Of a DNA stretch of 64,000 nucleotides, positions 48,124 to 57,268 are shown one piece after another; the first letter of the stretch is position 1; each line of letters opens with the position of its first letter. The stretch is from Blautia glucerasea (GTDB taxonomy: Bacteria > Bacillota > Clostridia > Lachnospirales > Lachnospiraceae): assembly GCF_020537505.1 (NCBI RefSeq), contig NZ_JAJBMO010000013.1, forward strand, positions 1-64,000, written 5' to 3'. A program made the position numbers and the translations under genes. Below the pieces are notes generated by a model. The model searched no databases. It saw only the letters and a list, made by a program, of their open reading frames with translations, and was not told the DNA's origin.

Positions 48124-49671
48124 CTAATTATTTCTATAGTGTTCCGGAGTAATCCCTTCCATTTTTTTGAACACCCGAAAGAAATATTTAACATTTTCAT
48201 AGCCTACACTCTGCGCAATCTGATACATCTTTTTATCTGTATTTCTTAACAGAGCTTTAGCATGACTTATTCTCACTTGATTTACATAATCTACAAAGCT
48301 TATTCCATTCTGAGACTTGAACGCTGAACTGAGATAACTCCTGTTCAATCTAAATAATGAAGCTACAAATTCCTGTGTGATGTTCTTTTCATAATGCAGA
48401 TCAATATATTTCTTTACATTATCTAAAACATCTTTTTCGGAATAAACACCAGCACTTTCAAATGCCATTGCCATGTTTTTAAAAAGATTCCCGAAATACT
48501 CTTCTAATTCTTTAAAACTGAATATGAAATTCATATTATTAATGAGATTTAGACTTGCAGCTTTACTTTTATGCAATTGCATTTCATCCGGAAGTGATTT
48601 TTTTAAGATTTCAGCCATTTCCAGGCAATAATTTTTAGCATTTTTTAAACAACATTTTTCATTTCTTGCAAAATAATGAAACAACTCTGGAAAAATCACT
48701 TCAGCTTCACCTATTTTTCCAGCCTCTATCAAAAACATAAATTGTTCCGCCTTAGGCCATACTATTATACAGTCTGAATGTATTCCCTCTTCATAGATTA
48801 TGTAATTTTTTTCAGGAATCATCGTCATTTGATTTAATGCATCTGTACTCTCAAGAAATGCTTCATGTAATTCCTTTAGTGAACTATGTTTTCCGCTGAT
48901 TCCATAAAATGGATGTATCCTGCAGCTTTCAAAAAACCTTTCTACACTATCTTTAATTTCCAATAATTTAATTTTAATATCATAAGATGCTTTTTCAGAA
49001 AAGAATACCAGTATAAAACACATATTTTCTACATTATCTTTTTGCAAAATCACCGTATTCATTTCCATATTTCGCATAAACATAAACTCTAGTAATTCAC
49101 TTTCGTTTATCTCTTCTGCCACTACTGTTACAAGTACATAATTTTCAGCGGACATTCGAGCCATTTTCTGTGAACTCAGGCTTGAAATTTCCTGCCCCAT
49201 TCCAAATAGAATATTCTTCAGGATCTGGCGGTCATACTCATACTTCAACTTTTCTTTTTCTGCCTCATTCAACGTAATCTGCTGGTTCAAATTTTCCCTG
49301 TCCTCAAGTCGATTTACAACCCGGGTTACCGCCTCCCATATACTTTCTTTGCTGAACGGCTTCACAATATAATCTAATGTATTGGCACGCAATGCTTCTT
49401 TTGCATACTCAAAATCTTTATATCCGCTAATCACAATTATAAATGTATCTGTATATTGTATAGATAATATAGGCAAAAGCTGCATTCCATCCATAATAGG
49501 CATTTTCATATCTGTAATCACAAAATCCGGCTTTTGCTTTTCCATAATTTCCAGAGCATCTTTTCCATTAGACACTTGCGCAATACATTCTATATTAGGA
49601 TAATTTTCCAGTTTCTTTATAGTTCCCCTACGGATCAACGGCTCATCATCAATTATAATATATGTGTACAT
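48124..49671 (-). CDS. YesN-type response regulator with AraC DNA-binding domain
   Basis: The 515-residue product has a receiver domain with phosphoacceptor D54 in FVITDMKMP, IVISGYKDFEYA and VKPF. A long middle region follows, then a C-terminal AraC-type double helix-turn-helix (ALLRNTDKKMYQIAQSVGYENVKYFFRVFKKMEGITPEHYR). Such regulators activate carbohydrate genes with a YesM-type kinase. The gene starts 30 bases after the kinase stop, with AGAGGA upstream. Likely targets are the divergent binding protein and rhamnosidase genes. Confidence 0.93.
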   Translation of the reverse strand: MYTYIIIDDEPLIRRGTIKKLENYPNIECIAQVSNGKDALEIMEKQKPDFVITDMKMPIMDGMQLLPILSIQYTDTFIIVISGYKDFEYAKEALRANTLDYIVKPFSKESIWEAVTRVVNRLEDRENLNQQITLNEAEKEKLKYEYDRQILKNILFGMGQEISSLSSQKMARMSAENYVLVTVVAEEINESELLEFMFMRNMEMNTVILQKDNVENMCFILVFFSEKASYDIKIKLLEIKDSVERFFESCRIHPFYGISGKHSSLKELHEAFLESTDALNQMTMIPEKNYIIYEEGIHSDCIIVWPKAEQFMFLIEAGKIGEAEVIFPELFHYFARNEKCCLKNAKNYCLEMAEILKKSLPDEMQLHKSKAASLNLINNMNFIFSFKELEEYFGNLFKNMAMAFESAGVYSEKDVLDNVKKYIDLHYEKNITQEFVASLFRLNRSYLSSAFKSQNGISFVDYVNQVRISHAKALLRNTDKKMYQIAQSVGYENVKYFFRVFKKMEGITPEHYRNN

Positions 49672-49700
49672 CTCCCATTCCTCTTTTTCTATCACTCAGA

Positions 49701-51422
49701 TTACTCGATTTCAGGAACACAAATCGTTACTGTCGTTCCCTTTCCAGTTTCGCTCACAATGTTTACTCCATACTGCTCTCCATAATATAATTGAATTCGG
49801 GAATTTATATTTTTCAAACCGATACTTCCATTTCCATCCCCGTTCGGCTCTGCAAAACTGCTTTTTTTCATTAATGATTTTCGCAGTTGCTCCATAGCTT
49901 CCCCTGAAATTCCCACTCCATCATCTGTTACTGAAAAATAAAGCTTCTCCCCTGCTTTTCTTGCAGACAATGTAATTGTACTTCCCATACTACAATTAAG
50001 CAATCCATGATACAAAGCATTTTCAACTAATGGCTGCAAAGTCAGTTTCAATATATGACTGGACAAAAGTTCCTGAGGTACATCCATATTAAAAATAAAA
50101 GCATTGTCAAATCTAATCTGCTGAATGGCAACAAAGTTCTCTACATGGCAAAGCTCTTTTTCCAATGTTACTACCGCACCCTTCGTCTTTATGCTATATC
50201 GAAACATATCCCCCAACGCCAGTGCCATAGTTGAAATCTCTTTTTCGCCTTCAATTTCTGCAAGACTGTTTATGGCCTCCAAAGTATTATATAAAAAGTG
50301 TGCATTAATCTGAGATTCTAACGCTTTCATCTGCGTATCCATAAGAATCAGTTTATTTTCATATTCAGATTTTATATAACGTTTATTTTCCTCCAACATA
50401 TTATAATATTGATTGTATAAGGTTCCTATCTCATCCGTTCTATTAAAATATGGTGACTCCAAAATTATAAGTTTCTCTTTTTGCTGCGCCATAATCCGGC
50501 TTAAAGCAGTAATAGGCTTTGTCAGATATTGTGCTAGGAAATATGATAAAACTACAAATATAATCAAAAAAATCAGCAATGCACCTACCATAAGCTTCCA
50601 AATCATGCGATACTCAGCGGCAAGTTCGGTTTTGTCAAAAACAGCCGTCAAAACTACACCATTACAGGAAATATCTCTTTCATATTCAATAACCTGATTT
50701 TCTTTTGCGACATCACCATCTGATGTACTATATAACACATCATCTGCCCGTTTCAGCGTAAATTCAGCAGACTTTGGCAATACATTTATTTTATCTAACG
50801 AAAAAATCTCTGGCGCACAGTTAACATAAAGTACTCCCAGGAATTTTCTGGAATAGACATCATATATGCACATGGAAAAAGAAACAGATAGCGTATCATT
50901 CAAAAGATATTCTCTTTTTTTAATCCCATCTGCATATATTTTGCCTTCTAGACTTAATGTATTTTCATACCATTCCGATTCCTTAGGATTATAGTCGCTC
51001 CGCACTTCTACACCATTTCCATACCCCTGGCCAAGAATCTCACCAGAAGGCGTAAATACAAAAATACCATTAATATACTCTGATAAAAATACCATATTTT
51101 GAAATGTTGATTTCAAACTCTTATTTGCTTCGTAAATATCTTTAGCACTATTTTCAGAATCTGTATCTGAAAATTTACGAAGTTCCTGCAAAAATGATTC
51201 TTCATTAGGGGCTGCGTACTGCACCGTTTCCAGAATATGCTGTATATCGCTAAAAACAGAATTTGTTTCTTTCACAGCCTGATCCATAATATTTAATGAA
51301 GTGGTCACAATCTGCGTATTGGACAAACTAATATAATGAGTATAGGCAATATAAAAAAACAACAGCAGCGGCACTAATGATAGTGCAGAAAAAATCAGGA
51401 AAAATCTATACTTTAACTTCAT
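49701..51422 (-). CDS. YesM-type sensor histidine kinase
   Basis: The 573-residue membrane kinase has an N-terminal helix (about residues 8-28), an extracellular Cache-like sensor region (about 30-275), a second helix (about 276-298) and a HAMP region. A His_kinase domain with the acceptor H375 in SQINAHFLYNTLEAINS follows; family members usually have Pro before this His, here Ala. The ATPase domain shows PLVENALYHGL, VTDDGVGI and GSIGLKNINSRIQLYYG. It is co-transcribed with the downstream regulator. Confidence 0.94.
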   Translation of the reverse strand: MKLKYRFFLIFSALSLVPLLLFFYIAYTHYISLSNTQIVTTSLNIMDQAVKETNSVFSDIQHILETVQYAAPNEESFLQELRKFSDTDSENSAKDIYEANKSLKSTFQNMVFLSEYINGIFVFTPSGEILGQGYGNGVEVRSDYNPKESEWYENTLSLEGKIYADGIKKREYLLNDTLSVSFSMCIYDVYSRKFLGVLYVNCAPEIFSLDKINVLPKSAEFTLKRADDVLYSTSDGDVAKENQVIEYERDISCNGVVLTAVFDKTELAAEYRMIWKLMVGALLIFLIIFVVLSYFLAQYLTKPITALSRIMAQQKEKLIILESPYFNRTDEIGTLYNQYYNMLEENKRYIKSEYENKLILMDTQMKALESQINAHFLYNTLEAINSLAEIEGEKEISTMALALGDMFRYSIKTKGAVVTLEKELCHVENFVAIQQIRFDNAFIFNMDVPQELLSSHILKLTLQPLVENALYHGLLNCSMGSTITLSARKAGEKLYFSVTDDGVGISGEAMEQLRKSLMKKSSFAEPNGDGNGSIGLKNINSRIQLYYGEQYGVNIVSETGKGTTVTICVPEIE

Positions 51423-51452
51423 ATTCTTCCTCGTTTCATTATTTCTTTGCAG

Positions 51453-51481
51453 TTTACATTTTCCAAAATAAAATTTATACT
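51453..51481 (+). promoter_or_regulatory. Promoter of the solute-binding protein gene
   Basis: TTTACA (51453-51458) and TATACT (51476-51481) are spaced 17 bp, about 48 bases before the start codon, in the divergent region shared with the kinase gene. Confidence 0.6.
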
Positions 51482-51528
51482 GTAATCATATCACACCTAC
51501 TAAAAATTTGGTAGAGAAAGGACTTTTC

Positions 51529-52764
51529 ATGAAAAAAACAATTTATTTTTTTACAACAGTCACGCTCTGCAGCTTATGTATATTTTCCTATCCACAAATC
51601 CTGTCAGCCCAAGACAATACTTCTGAAAAAACAGAAGTCACCTTTATGGTCAGCGGCACTGGCGATTATGCAAAAACGCAAAAAGAAAAACTTGAACAGC
51701 AATTACTTCCCTACTTTCCTGATATTGAAATTACAGTAGAAGCCTATCCAGAAGAACAATATTATACTCTTTTAAACACAAAACTCAGTATGGGGGAAGG
51801 GCCGGATTTTTTTAATATTCAGCCAAATCTTGCCGGACCTAATGCAGTACAAAAGCTTGCCCCGGCAGGATATCTTGAACCGCTTGATGATCTGGAACTT
51901 GTTCAAAAAGCTCCTGCTGAAAATAAAGAACCTGTCAGCTGCAATGGACATGTATATTCCTTAACTCATGTTTCCATGACCTTATGTACTTATTATAATA
52001 AACAGATTTTTCAGGAGCTCAACCTTTCAATTCCCCAAAACTGGCCTGAATTTTTACAGGTCTGCGAAAAAATAAAACGGGCAGGTATTACTCCAATCAT
52101 TTCAGGAAATAAGGATTCCTATTCCTTACAATTTGGACTCTACCAAATTGCAGCAAACCAGGTATATGCAAACAATCCTCTGTTTAATCAGCAGCTAAAA
52201 GACGGTATAACTGCTTTTACAGCCAAAGATACCTGGGATAAGACAATTGATCAGTATCTTCTTCTGTATAAAAACAACTATGTTCAGTCAAATTCTCTAA
52301 GTATGAGCAATGCTGAAGCCATTGAACATTTCATAAACGGCGATGCAGCCATGATTTTCAACGGAAACTTCAGTTCTTCCTACCTCACAGAGAAAATGAC
52401 TGAAGATGCTCTTGGAGCATTTCCTTTACCGGCAAATGAAACAGGCTCTCCTATTTATGGCGTTATTTCCAGTGGTGGCGGAACTGCGATTTATTCCGGC
52501 AGTAAACATGTCGACTTATGTAAAAAAATCTGGGAAAAACTGCATTCTTCTTTTTCCTTTACTTCAAAAGCTTTCACAGGAATTTGGGATGTTTTTCAAC
52601 CACTTCTTGCTGAACAACGTTATACGATCAACTGTAACCAGGGATGGCTTGGTGACGTTGAATGGGTTTTGGAAGACGGTATATCTCAGAAAATAGCAGG
52701 AGACTCTATATCAGTCAGTCATATCACGGCTTTAATGCAAAAAACCTACGATGAAGCAAGGTAA
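51529..52764 (+). CDS. Family 1 extracellular solute-binding protein (orphan)
   Basis: The 411-residue product is a sugar-type ABC binding protein. It has a Sec signal peptide ending near ILSAQD (residue 27), without a lipobox. Family features follow: EVTFMVSGTGDYAKTQ, MGEGPDFFNIQPN, CTYYNKQIFQELNLSIPQNWPEFLQVCEKIKRAGITPI and GDAAMIFNGNFSSSYL. No permease or ATPase is adjacent. It lies between the divergent kinase and the rhamnosidase, so it may bind the sugar sensed by the kinase or feed a transporter encoded elsewhere. GAAAGGA precedes ATG 51529. Confidence 0.88.
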   Translation: MKKTIYFFTTVTLCSLCIFSYPQILSAQDNTSEKTEVTFMVSGTGDYAKTQKEKLEQQLLPYFPDIEITVEAYPEEQYYTLLNTKLSMGEGPDFFNIQPNLAGPNAVQKLAPAGYLEPLDDLELVQKAPAENKEPVSCNGHVYSLTHVSMTLCTYYNKQIFQELNLSIPQNWPEFLQVCEKIKRAGITPIISGNKDSYSLQFGLYQIAANQVYANNPLFNQQLKDGITAFTAKDTWDKTIDQYLLLYKNNYVQSNSLSMSNAEAIEHFINGDAAMIFNGNFSSSYLTEKMTEDALGAFPLPANETGSPIYGVISSGGGTAIYSGSKHVDLCKKIWEKLHSSFSFTSKAFTGIWDVFQPLLAEQRYTINCNQGWLGDVEWVLEDGISQKIAGDSISVSHITALMQKTYDEAR

Positions 52765-52874
52765 ACTTTCGGTAACAAATATTATCCAACAATTGTATAC
52801 CAAACAAAAAACCAAAAGATACTCCTCTTTTCTTATAATTAACTCATCAAGAAAATTATGAATGGAGGGTATCT

Positions 52875-55800
52875 ATGAAAAAAAGAAAACAACTAGGACG
52901 TGTAACAGTCATTGCCGTATCTACCGCTTTAATGGCAACCTCATCAGGAGTTGCCGTTATGGCAGAGGCAGAAAGTATCCCAACTGAAATTTCCAATTTA
53001 CGTGTAGGAAATTATACAGAACCACTTGCTGTAGAAGATGAAAAACCAGTCTTCAGCTGGCAGATGGATTCTCAGTTACACGGTCAGAAGCAGACCGCCT
53101 ATCAAATTGTCGTCACCAAAGAGGCAACTGGAGATGTTGTATGGGACAGTCAGAAGCAGGAAGATAGTGCCTCAGCTGATATCAGTTACAATGGTGATTC
53201 TTTAGAACCAGAGACTGCATATCAGTGGACCCTTACTGTATGGGACAAAGATGGAAAGGAATACACCCAGACTTCCCGCTTTGAAACCGGAATTATGAAT
53301 CCCGATCTTGAAGGATGGGATGGTGCCGAATTTATTGGAACCACTGCAACAGCATTAGATGCAACCAGTGCTTGTGTATGGCATATCAATACAGATATGC
53401 AGATTACAGAAGGAAACAAAGCTTCTCTTATTGTTGGCGCTAACGACTATCGACTTAATGATCAATTCCAGAATGTTGAAAATGTTGAGGGTGAAAACTA
53501 CATTCGTCTGGAATTTGATTTTAATGGTGTTTCTGCTGGAAATGGCGCAAAACTTAACATATACAGAGTGGGTTATGCACAGGGAGACAGTGCTGATACT
53601 CCATATTTAACTATTTCAGCTGCTGATACAGAAGATACAAACATCGATGAATTATTTACTCCTGAAAACATTAACGATGTACATAATATTGACATTTACT
53701 GTGAAACAGGAAACATTACAATCAAAGTTGATGATCAGGAATTATTCGTAGGCCCCGAACAGGAAGGACGTTTTGGAACCAGCCGTCCGTCTTTAACAGT
53801 CAGCCCATTATCAACCGGCAACAACTATAACACATTCCCAAACCTTAACTCTATTGGTTTTTCCACTAAAGATGGTTGTAAGGCAACTTTCAGTAATTAT
53901 CAGATTATTGATATTGGCCAAAGTGATCAGGATGTTTTATTCAATAGTACTACAGGTGCAACTTACAGCATTTTTGATGGAAATGAAGGCATTCAGGTTG
54001 ATGGAGACAATATCGAAGTAAGTGGAAATACTTTTGTGTATGCAGATCCAAGCTGCGGTTCCATGCCAATGCTTCGAACTACATTTGATGTTACAAAAAA
54101 AGTTGCAAGTGCAAAAATGTATGTCACTGCAATGGGAATTTATGAAATGTACATCAATGGCCAGCGAATGGGAGATGACTGGTTTAATCCTGCTGACAGC
54201 CAGTACAGAGATACCCTTTGCTATCACGCTTATGACGTCACTGACATGCTGTCAGAAGGTACTAATGCAATCGGTGCTATTCTCAGTGGAGGCTGGTATA
54301 CTGGTTACATGACTTTCAGCCCCGGAAATTATAACTTCTTTGGTGATGACCCTGCTCTTCTTTCAAAACTTGTAATTACTTACGAAGACGGAACTGAAGA
54401 TGTTATTGTTTCTGACGATGATACCTGGCAGGTATACAATAATGGACCAATTGAATATAGTAGTTTCTTCCAGGGTGAGCGTTACAATGCAGAAAAAGAA
54501 GACTCCATTGAGGGATGGTCTACATCTGATTATGACACTACAGACTGGGAAACTCCAGATGTAATCAGTTCCCGTGACTGGATTGATTTCGATATTGTTT
54601 CCCGCTACGATGTACCTATCCATGTTCTTGAAAACCTTACTGCGAACAGAGTTCTTGAAACTCACAGTGAAGATGGAACTACTTATACATATGATATGGG
54701 TGTTGCAATGGTTGGTGTACCTTCAATTACTATTCCAAAGGGCTGGTTAAAAGAAGGGGATACCGTTATTCTTCGATATGGCGAAGACATCTATCCTGGT
54801 AATGAGGATTCCCAGAATACAAACGATTATTATACAGGACTTTATGGAGAAAATGGAACTTACCATGCAAATGTAGCCGGCCGTGTTCTCCATGATACTT
54901 ATCGAGCTGCATTGGCAACAGATTTCTACACAGCAAGCGCTGAAGATGAAAACAAAGATGTTACAATACAGCCAAGCCTGACTTATCGTGGATACCGCTA
55001 TATCCAGATTACCATTCCATCCAGCACAGAAGCTCTCCCAACAGAAAATGTACAGGGACTTGTTCTTTCTTCTGTACAGGAGTTAACCGGTACATACGAA
55101 GCGACAACAACAGATGATACTATTACCAATTATGTAAATCAGCTTTTCTCTAACATTCAGCGCAGCCAGGTTGGTAACTTTATGTCAATTCCGACAGACT
55201 GCCCACAGAGAAATGAACGTATGGGATGGACTGGTGATGCACAGGCCTTCTCCAGAACTGCAACCTATAATGCAGATGTTGAGAACTTCTTCCGTCAGTG
55301 GATGGTTGCATTGAGAGACGACCAGGCCGATAACGGAGGAATTGGAAGTACTGTTCCGACTTATACTACTTCTACTGATGTAGAATTTGCAGATGGCACT
55401 ACCTGGGCCGCAGCTGTATGCATGGTACCATGGCAGCTTTATACTCAGTATGGTGATACTCAGATCATCCGCGAAAACTTTGACACTATGAAAGCATGGC
55501 TGGATGGTATGGACAGCTTTGACTTTGAAGCAAATGGAAAAACTTACACCGGTCTATCTGGAAAAACTACTGGTTTAGCTGATTGGCTTTCCATTGATGG
55601 TAATACTACATCTGATATTGTAAACAATGCAATTTATATTTATATGATGGAAGTAACTGCAATTATGGCTGACGAAATCGGCGAAACAGAATATGCACAA
55701 ACTCTTCGTGACCGCCATGATCTTGCAAAACAGGAATGGAATGAAGTTTATGTAGATTCTGAAACAGGTATGACTCAGAATGCAGATGGAGAAATTATTG

Positions 55801-56588
55801 ATTCTCAAACCTCTTATGCTACACCATTAAACTTCAACTGCTTTAATGACGAAAACAAAGAGTTTGCAGCAAAACGTCTTGCAGAACTGGCAGCTGATCC
55901 AAATCAGAGCAATGGAGGAAACGGTCTTGCAACTGCTTCCAGCCTCGGTCAGGATGGTGGTGATCCTATTGATTGTCCTGCATATTCAATTACAACAGGT
56001 TTCTCTGGAACACCAAACATTCTTCCTGCACTTTCCAGAAACGGAAACAGCGAGACTGCTTATAACATGATCACTTGTACAGACTACGCGTCCTGGTTAT
56101 ATCCAGTAACCCTCGGTGCTACTACAGCTTGGGAAAGATGGAATTCTTATGAGCTTGCTTTCGAGGATGGTGGAAACAGCGCAATGAACTCTTTTAACCA
56201 TTTTGCACTTGGTTCTGTTGGTTCCTGGATGTATGAATATCAGCTTGGTATTACAACAGATTACGCAGATAGTGAAGGCGGCTATCAGAATTTTGTACTG
56301 CAGCCACAGGTTGGCTCTATGTATACTTCCTTAACAGGAAGCTATAACTCCAACTACGGCGAAATCAAGAGTTCCTGGACTGCAGATAACGGAGAGCTTC
56401 TCTCTTATTCCGCAACTGTTCCCGCAAATACTTCTGCAACACTGTATCTTCCAATCTCTGAAGATCAGGCAAATGTAACAACAGTTCCAGAAGGTGCTGA
56501 ATTCGTAGAAATGACAGAGCATAACGGAATCACCTGTGCTGTTTATACATTAGAATCCGGAAGCTATGAATTTACAGTTGGAGCATAA
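52875..56588 (+). CDS. Secreted GH78 alpha-L-rhamnosidase
   Basis: The enzyme releases terminal rhamnose from plant glycosides or polysaccharides outside the cell. The 1237-residue product has a Sec signal peptide (to about residue 33, VMAEA). A fibronectin-like N-domain (about 38-145) comes next, then an inserted beta-sandwich of the carbohydrate-binding or laminin-G kind (about 160-350) and the GH78 N-terminal jelly rolls (about 360-720). The (alpha/alpha)6 catalytic barrel and a C-terminal beta domain follow. In TDCPQRNERMGWTGD the acid E781 is present; the usual Asp before it is Asn. The second catalytic Glu (E1087) lies in TTAWERW. No wall anchor is visible. The weak -35 upstream fits activator control by the YesN-type regulator. 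Confidence 0.92.
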   Translation: MKKRKQLGRVTVIAVSTALMATSSGVAVMAEAESIPTEISNLRVGNYTEPLAVEDEKPVFSWQMDSQLHGQKQTAYQIVVTKEATGDVVWDSQKQEDSASADISYNGDSLEPETAYQWTLTVWDKDGKEYTQTSRFETGIMNPDLEGWDGAEFIGTTATALDATSACVWHINTDMQITEGNKASLIVGANDYRLNDQFQNVENVEGENYIRLEFDFNGVSAGNGAKLNIYRVGYAQGDSADTPYLTISAADTEDTNIDELFTPENINDVHNIDIYCETGNITIKVDDQELFVGPEQEGRFGTSRPSLTVSPLSTGNNYNTFPNLNSIGFSTKDGCKATFSNYQIIDIGQSDQDVLFNSTTGATYSIFDGNEGIQVDGDNIEVSGNTFVYADPSCGSMPMLRTTFDVTKKVASAKMYVTAMGIYEMYINGQRMGDDWFNPADSQYRDTLCYHAYDVTDMLSEGTNAIGAILSGGWYTGYMTFSPGNYNFFGDDPALLSKLVITYEDGTEDVIVSDDDTWQVYNNGPIEYSSFFQGERYNAEKEDSIEGWSTSDYDTTDWETPDVISSRDWIDFDIVSRYDVPIHVLENLTANRVLETHSEDGTTYTYDMGVAMVGVPSITIPKGWLKEGDTVILRYGEDIYPGNEDSQNTNDYYTGLYGENGTYHANVAGRVLHDTYRAALATDFYTASAEDENKDVTIQPSLTYRGYRYIQITIPSSTEALPTENVQGLVLSSVQELTGTYEATTTDDTITNYVNQLFSNIQRSQVGNFMSIPTDCPQRNERMGWTGDAQAFSRTATYNADVENFFRQWMVALRDDQADNGGIGSTVPTYTTSTDVEFADGTTWAAAVCMVPWQLYTQYGDTQIIRENFDTMKAWLDGMDSFDFEANGKTYTGLSGKTTGLADWLSIDGNTTSDIVNNAIYIYMMEVTAIMADEIGETEYAQTLRDRHDLAKQEWNEVYVDSETGMTQNADGEIIDSQTSYATPLNFNCFNDENKEFAAKRLAELAADPNQSNGGNGLATASSLGQDGGDPIDCPAYSITTGFSGTPNILPALSRNGNSETAYNMITCTDYASWLYPVTLGATTAWERWNSYELAFEDGGNSAMNSFNHFALGSVGSWMYEYQLGITTDYADSEGGYQNFVLQPQVGSMYTSLTGSYNSNYGEIKSSWTADNGELLSYSATVPANTSATLYLPISEDQANVTTVPEGAEFVEMTEHNGITCAVYTLESGSYEFTVGA

Positions 56589-56628
56589 GCTTCAAACACA
56601 ATTTCACATTAAATCTCCACAAATTATG

Positions 56629-56652
56629 GGGCAGCTGACTGATCAGCTGCCT
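56629..56652 (+). terminator. Rhamnosidase terminator (weak T run)
   Basis: A 9-bp stem GGCAGCTGA/TCAGCTGCC (56630-56638 and 56643-56651) lies 40 bases after the stop, followed by TCTTAAT. Confidence 0.55.
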
Positions 56653-56718
56653 CTTAATCTATATTATAGTATTAAAAAGTGCCCAAAAATCCGCCCCTCT
56701 TTTTTCAGATTTTTTCAA

Positions 56719-56747
56719 TTGAACCGCACATTTTTTTGAACTATAAT
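56719..56747 (+). promoter_or_regulatory. Strong promoter of the Cys-rich mini-protein gene
   Basis: TTGAAC (56719-56724) and TATAAT (56742-56747) are separated by exactly 17 bp, just upstream of an AAGGAG ribosome site. Confidence 0.7.
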
Positions 56748-56772
56748 CACATTAAAAAGGAGCGTGATCCAA

Positions 56773-56961
56773 ATGTCAGAAAAGACAACCGATAATAAAT
56801 TCCCCTACACCTGCACCCCAGCCTACGACCGAGATGCTTGCAAAGGCTGCGTCTGTTCCACCTGCTACGAGCAGGAATTCTGCGACCGGTGCAGCACATG
56901 TGAAAATCATTCAAAACGTAAAGAACACTGTAATGCTTACGAAGGTGCATATAACTACTAA
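56773..56961 (+). CDS. Cys-rich mini-protein, 62 residues
   Basis: I do not recognise the family. The product holds about eleven cysteines in closely spaced clusters (TCTPAY, ACKGCVCSTC, FCDRCSTC, HCNAY), typical of zinc or iron-sulphur binding or a metallothionein-like role. There is no signal peptide or membrane helix. It has its own strong promoter and an AAGGAG site nine bases before ATG 56773. Structured element copy 2 begins 55 bases downstream in the same direction, without a terminator between, so both may be on one transcript. Confidence 0.75.
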   Translation: MSEKTTDNKFPYTCTPAYDRDACKGCVCSTCYEQEFCDRCSTCENHSKRKEHCNAYEGAYNY

Positions 56962-57016
56962 GTATCCAATTGATATAGTGCATTACTGGAATCTAAACAG
57001 TTTCTGCCAGTACACA

Positions 57017-57195
57017 GCATTTGGGCAATGGGTATTACTCCAGCGAACTATTTTAGGCGCGCCCTTAGCGTAGATGAAATCCAGCGCTTACGAAGACTTA
57101 GGAGTGACGGCTCTCCGGAACTCCTTAGTCGCAGTTTGCGATTAGTTCATCGTAGCGTTGCGCCGGTGAGTGAGTAATACCCATTGTCCGAATGC
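57017..57195 (+). repeat. 179-nt structured element, copy 2
   Basis: Arms 57017-57040 and 57172-57195 form 24 continuous base pairs as plus-strand RNA, including U-G at 57022/57190 and G-U at 57025/57187. Internal helices match copy 1 by position: GGCGC/GCGCC, GATGAA/TTCATC, and an apical hairpin 57095-57130 with AGGAGT/ACTCCT, GA/GA, CGG-CTCT-CCG. Several differ in sequence from copies 1 and 3 while keeping pairing. Similarity to copy 3 extends a few bases past both arms. Function is unknown. Confidence 0.75.
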
Positions 57196-57215
57196 GTCCG
57201 CTTTAACGCACTTTC

Positions 57216-57249
57216 AAAAAAACAGACTGGCGTTCCCACCAGTCTGTTT
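57216..57249 (-). terminator. Terminator of the radical SAM gene
   Basis: An 11-bp stem AAACAGACTGG/CCAGTCTGTTT (57220-57230 and 57239-57249) is followed on the minus strand by seven T residues. Confidence 0.85.
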
Positions 57250-57268
57250 CACTTCTATTTTTCAGTTA

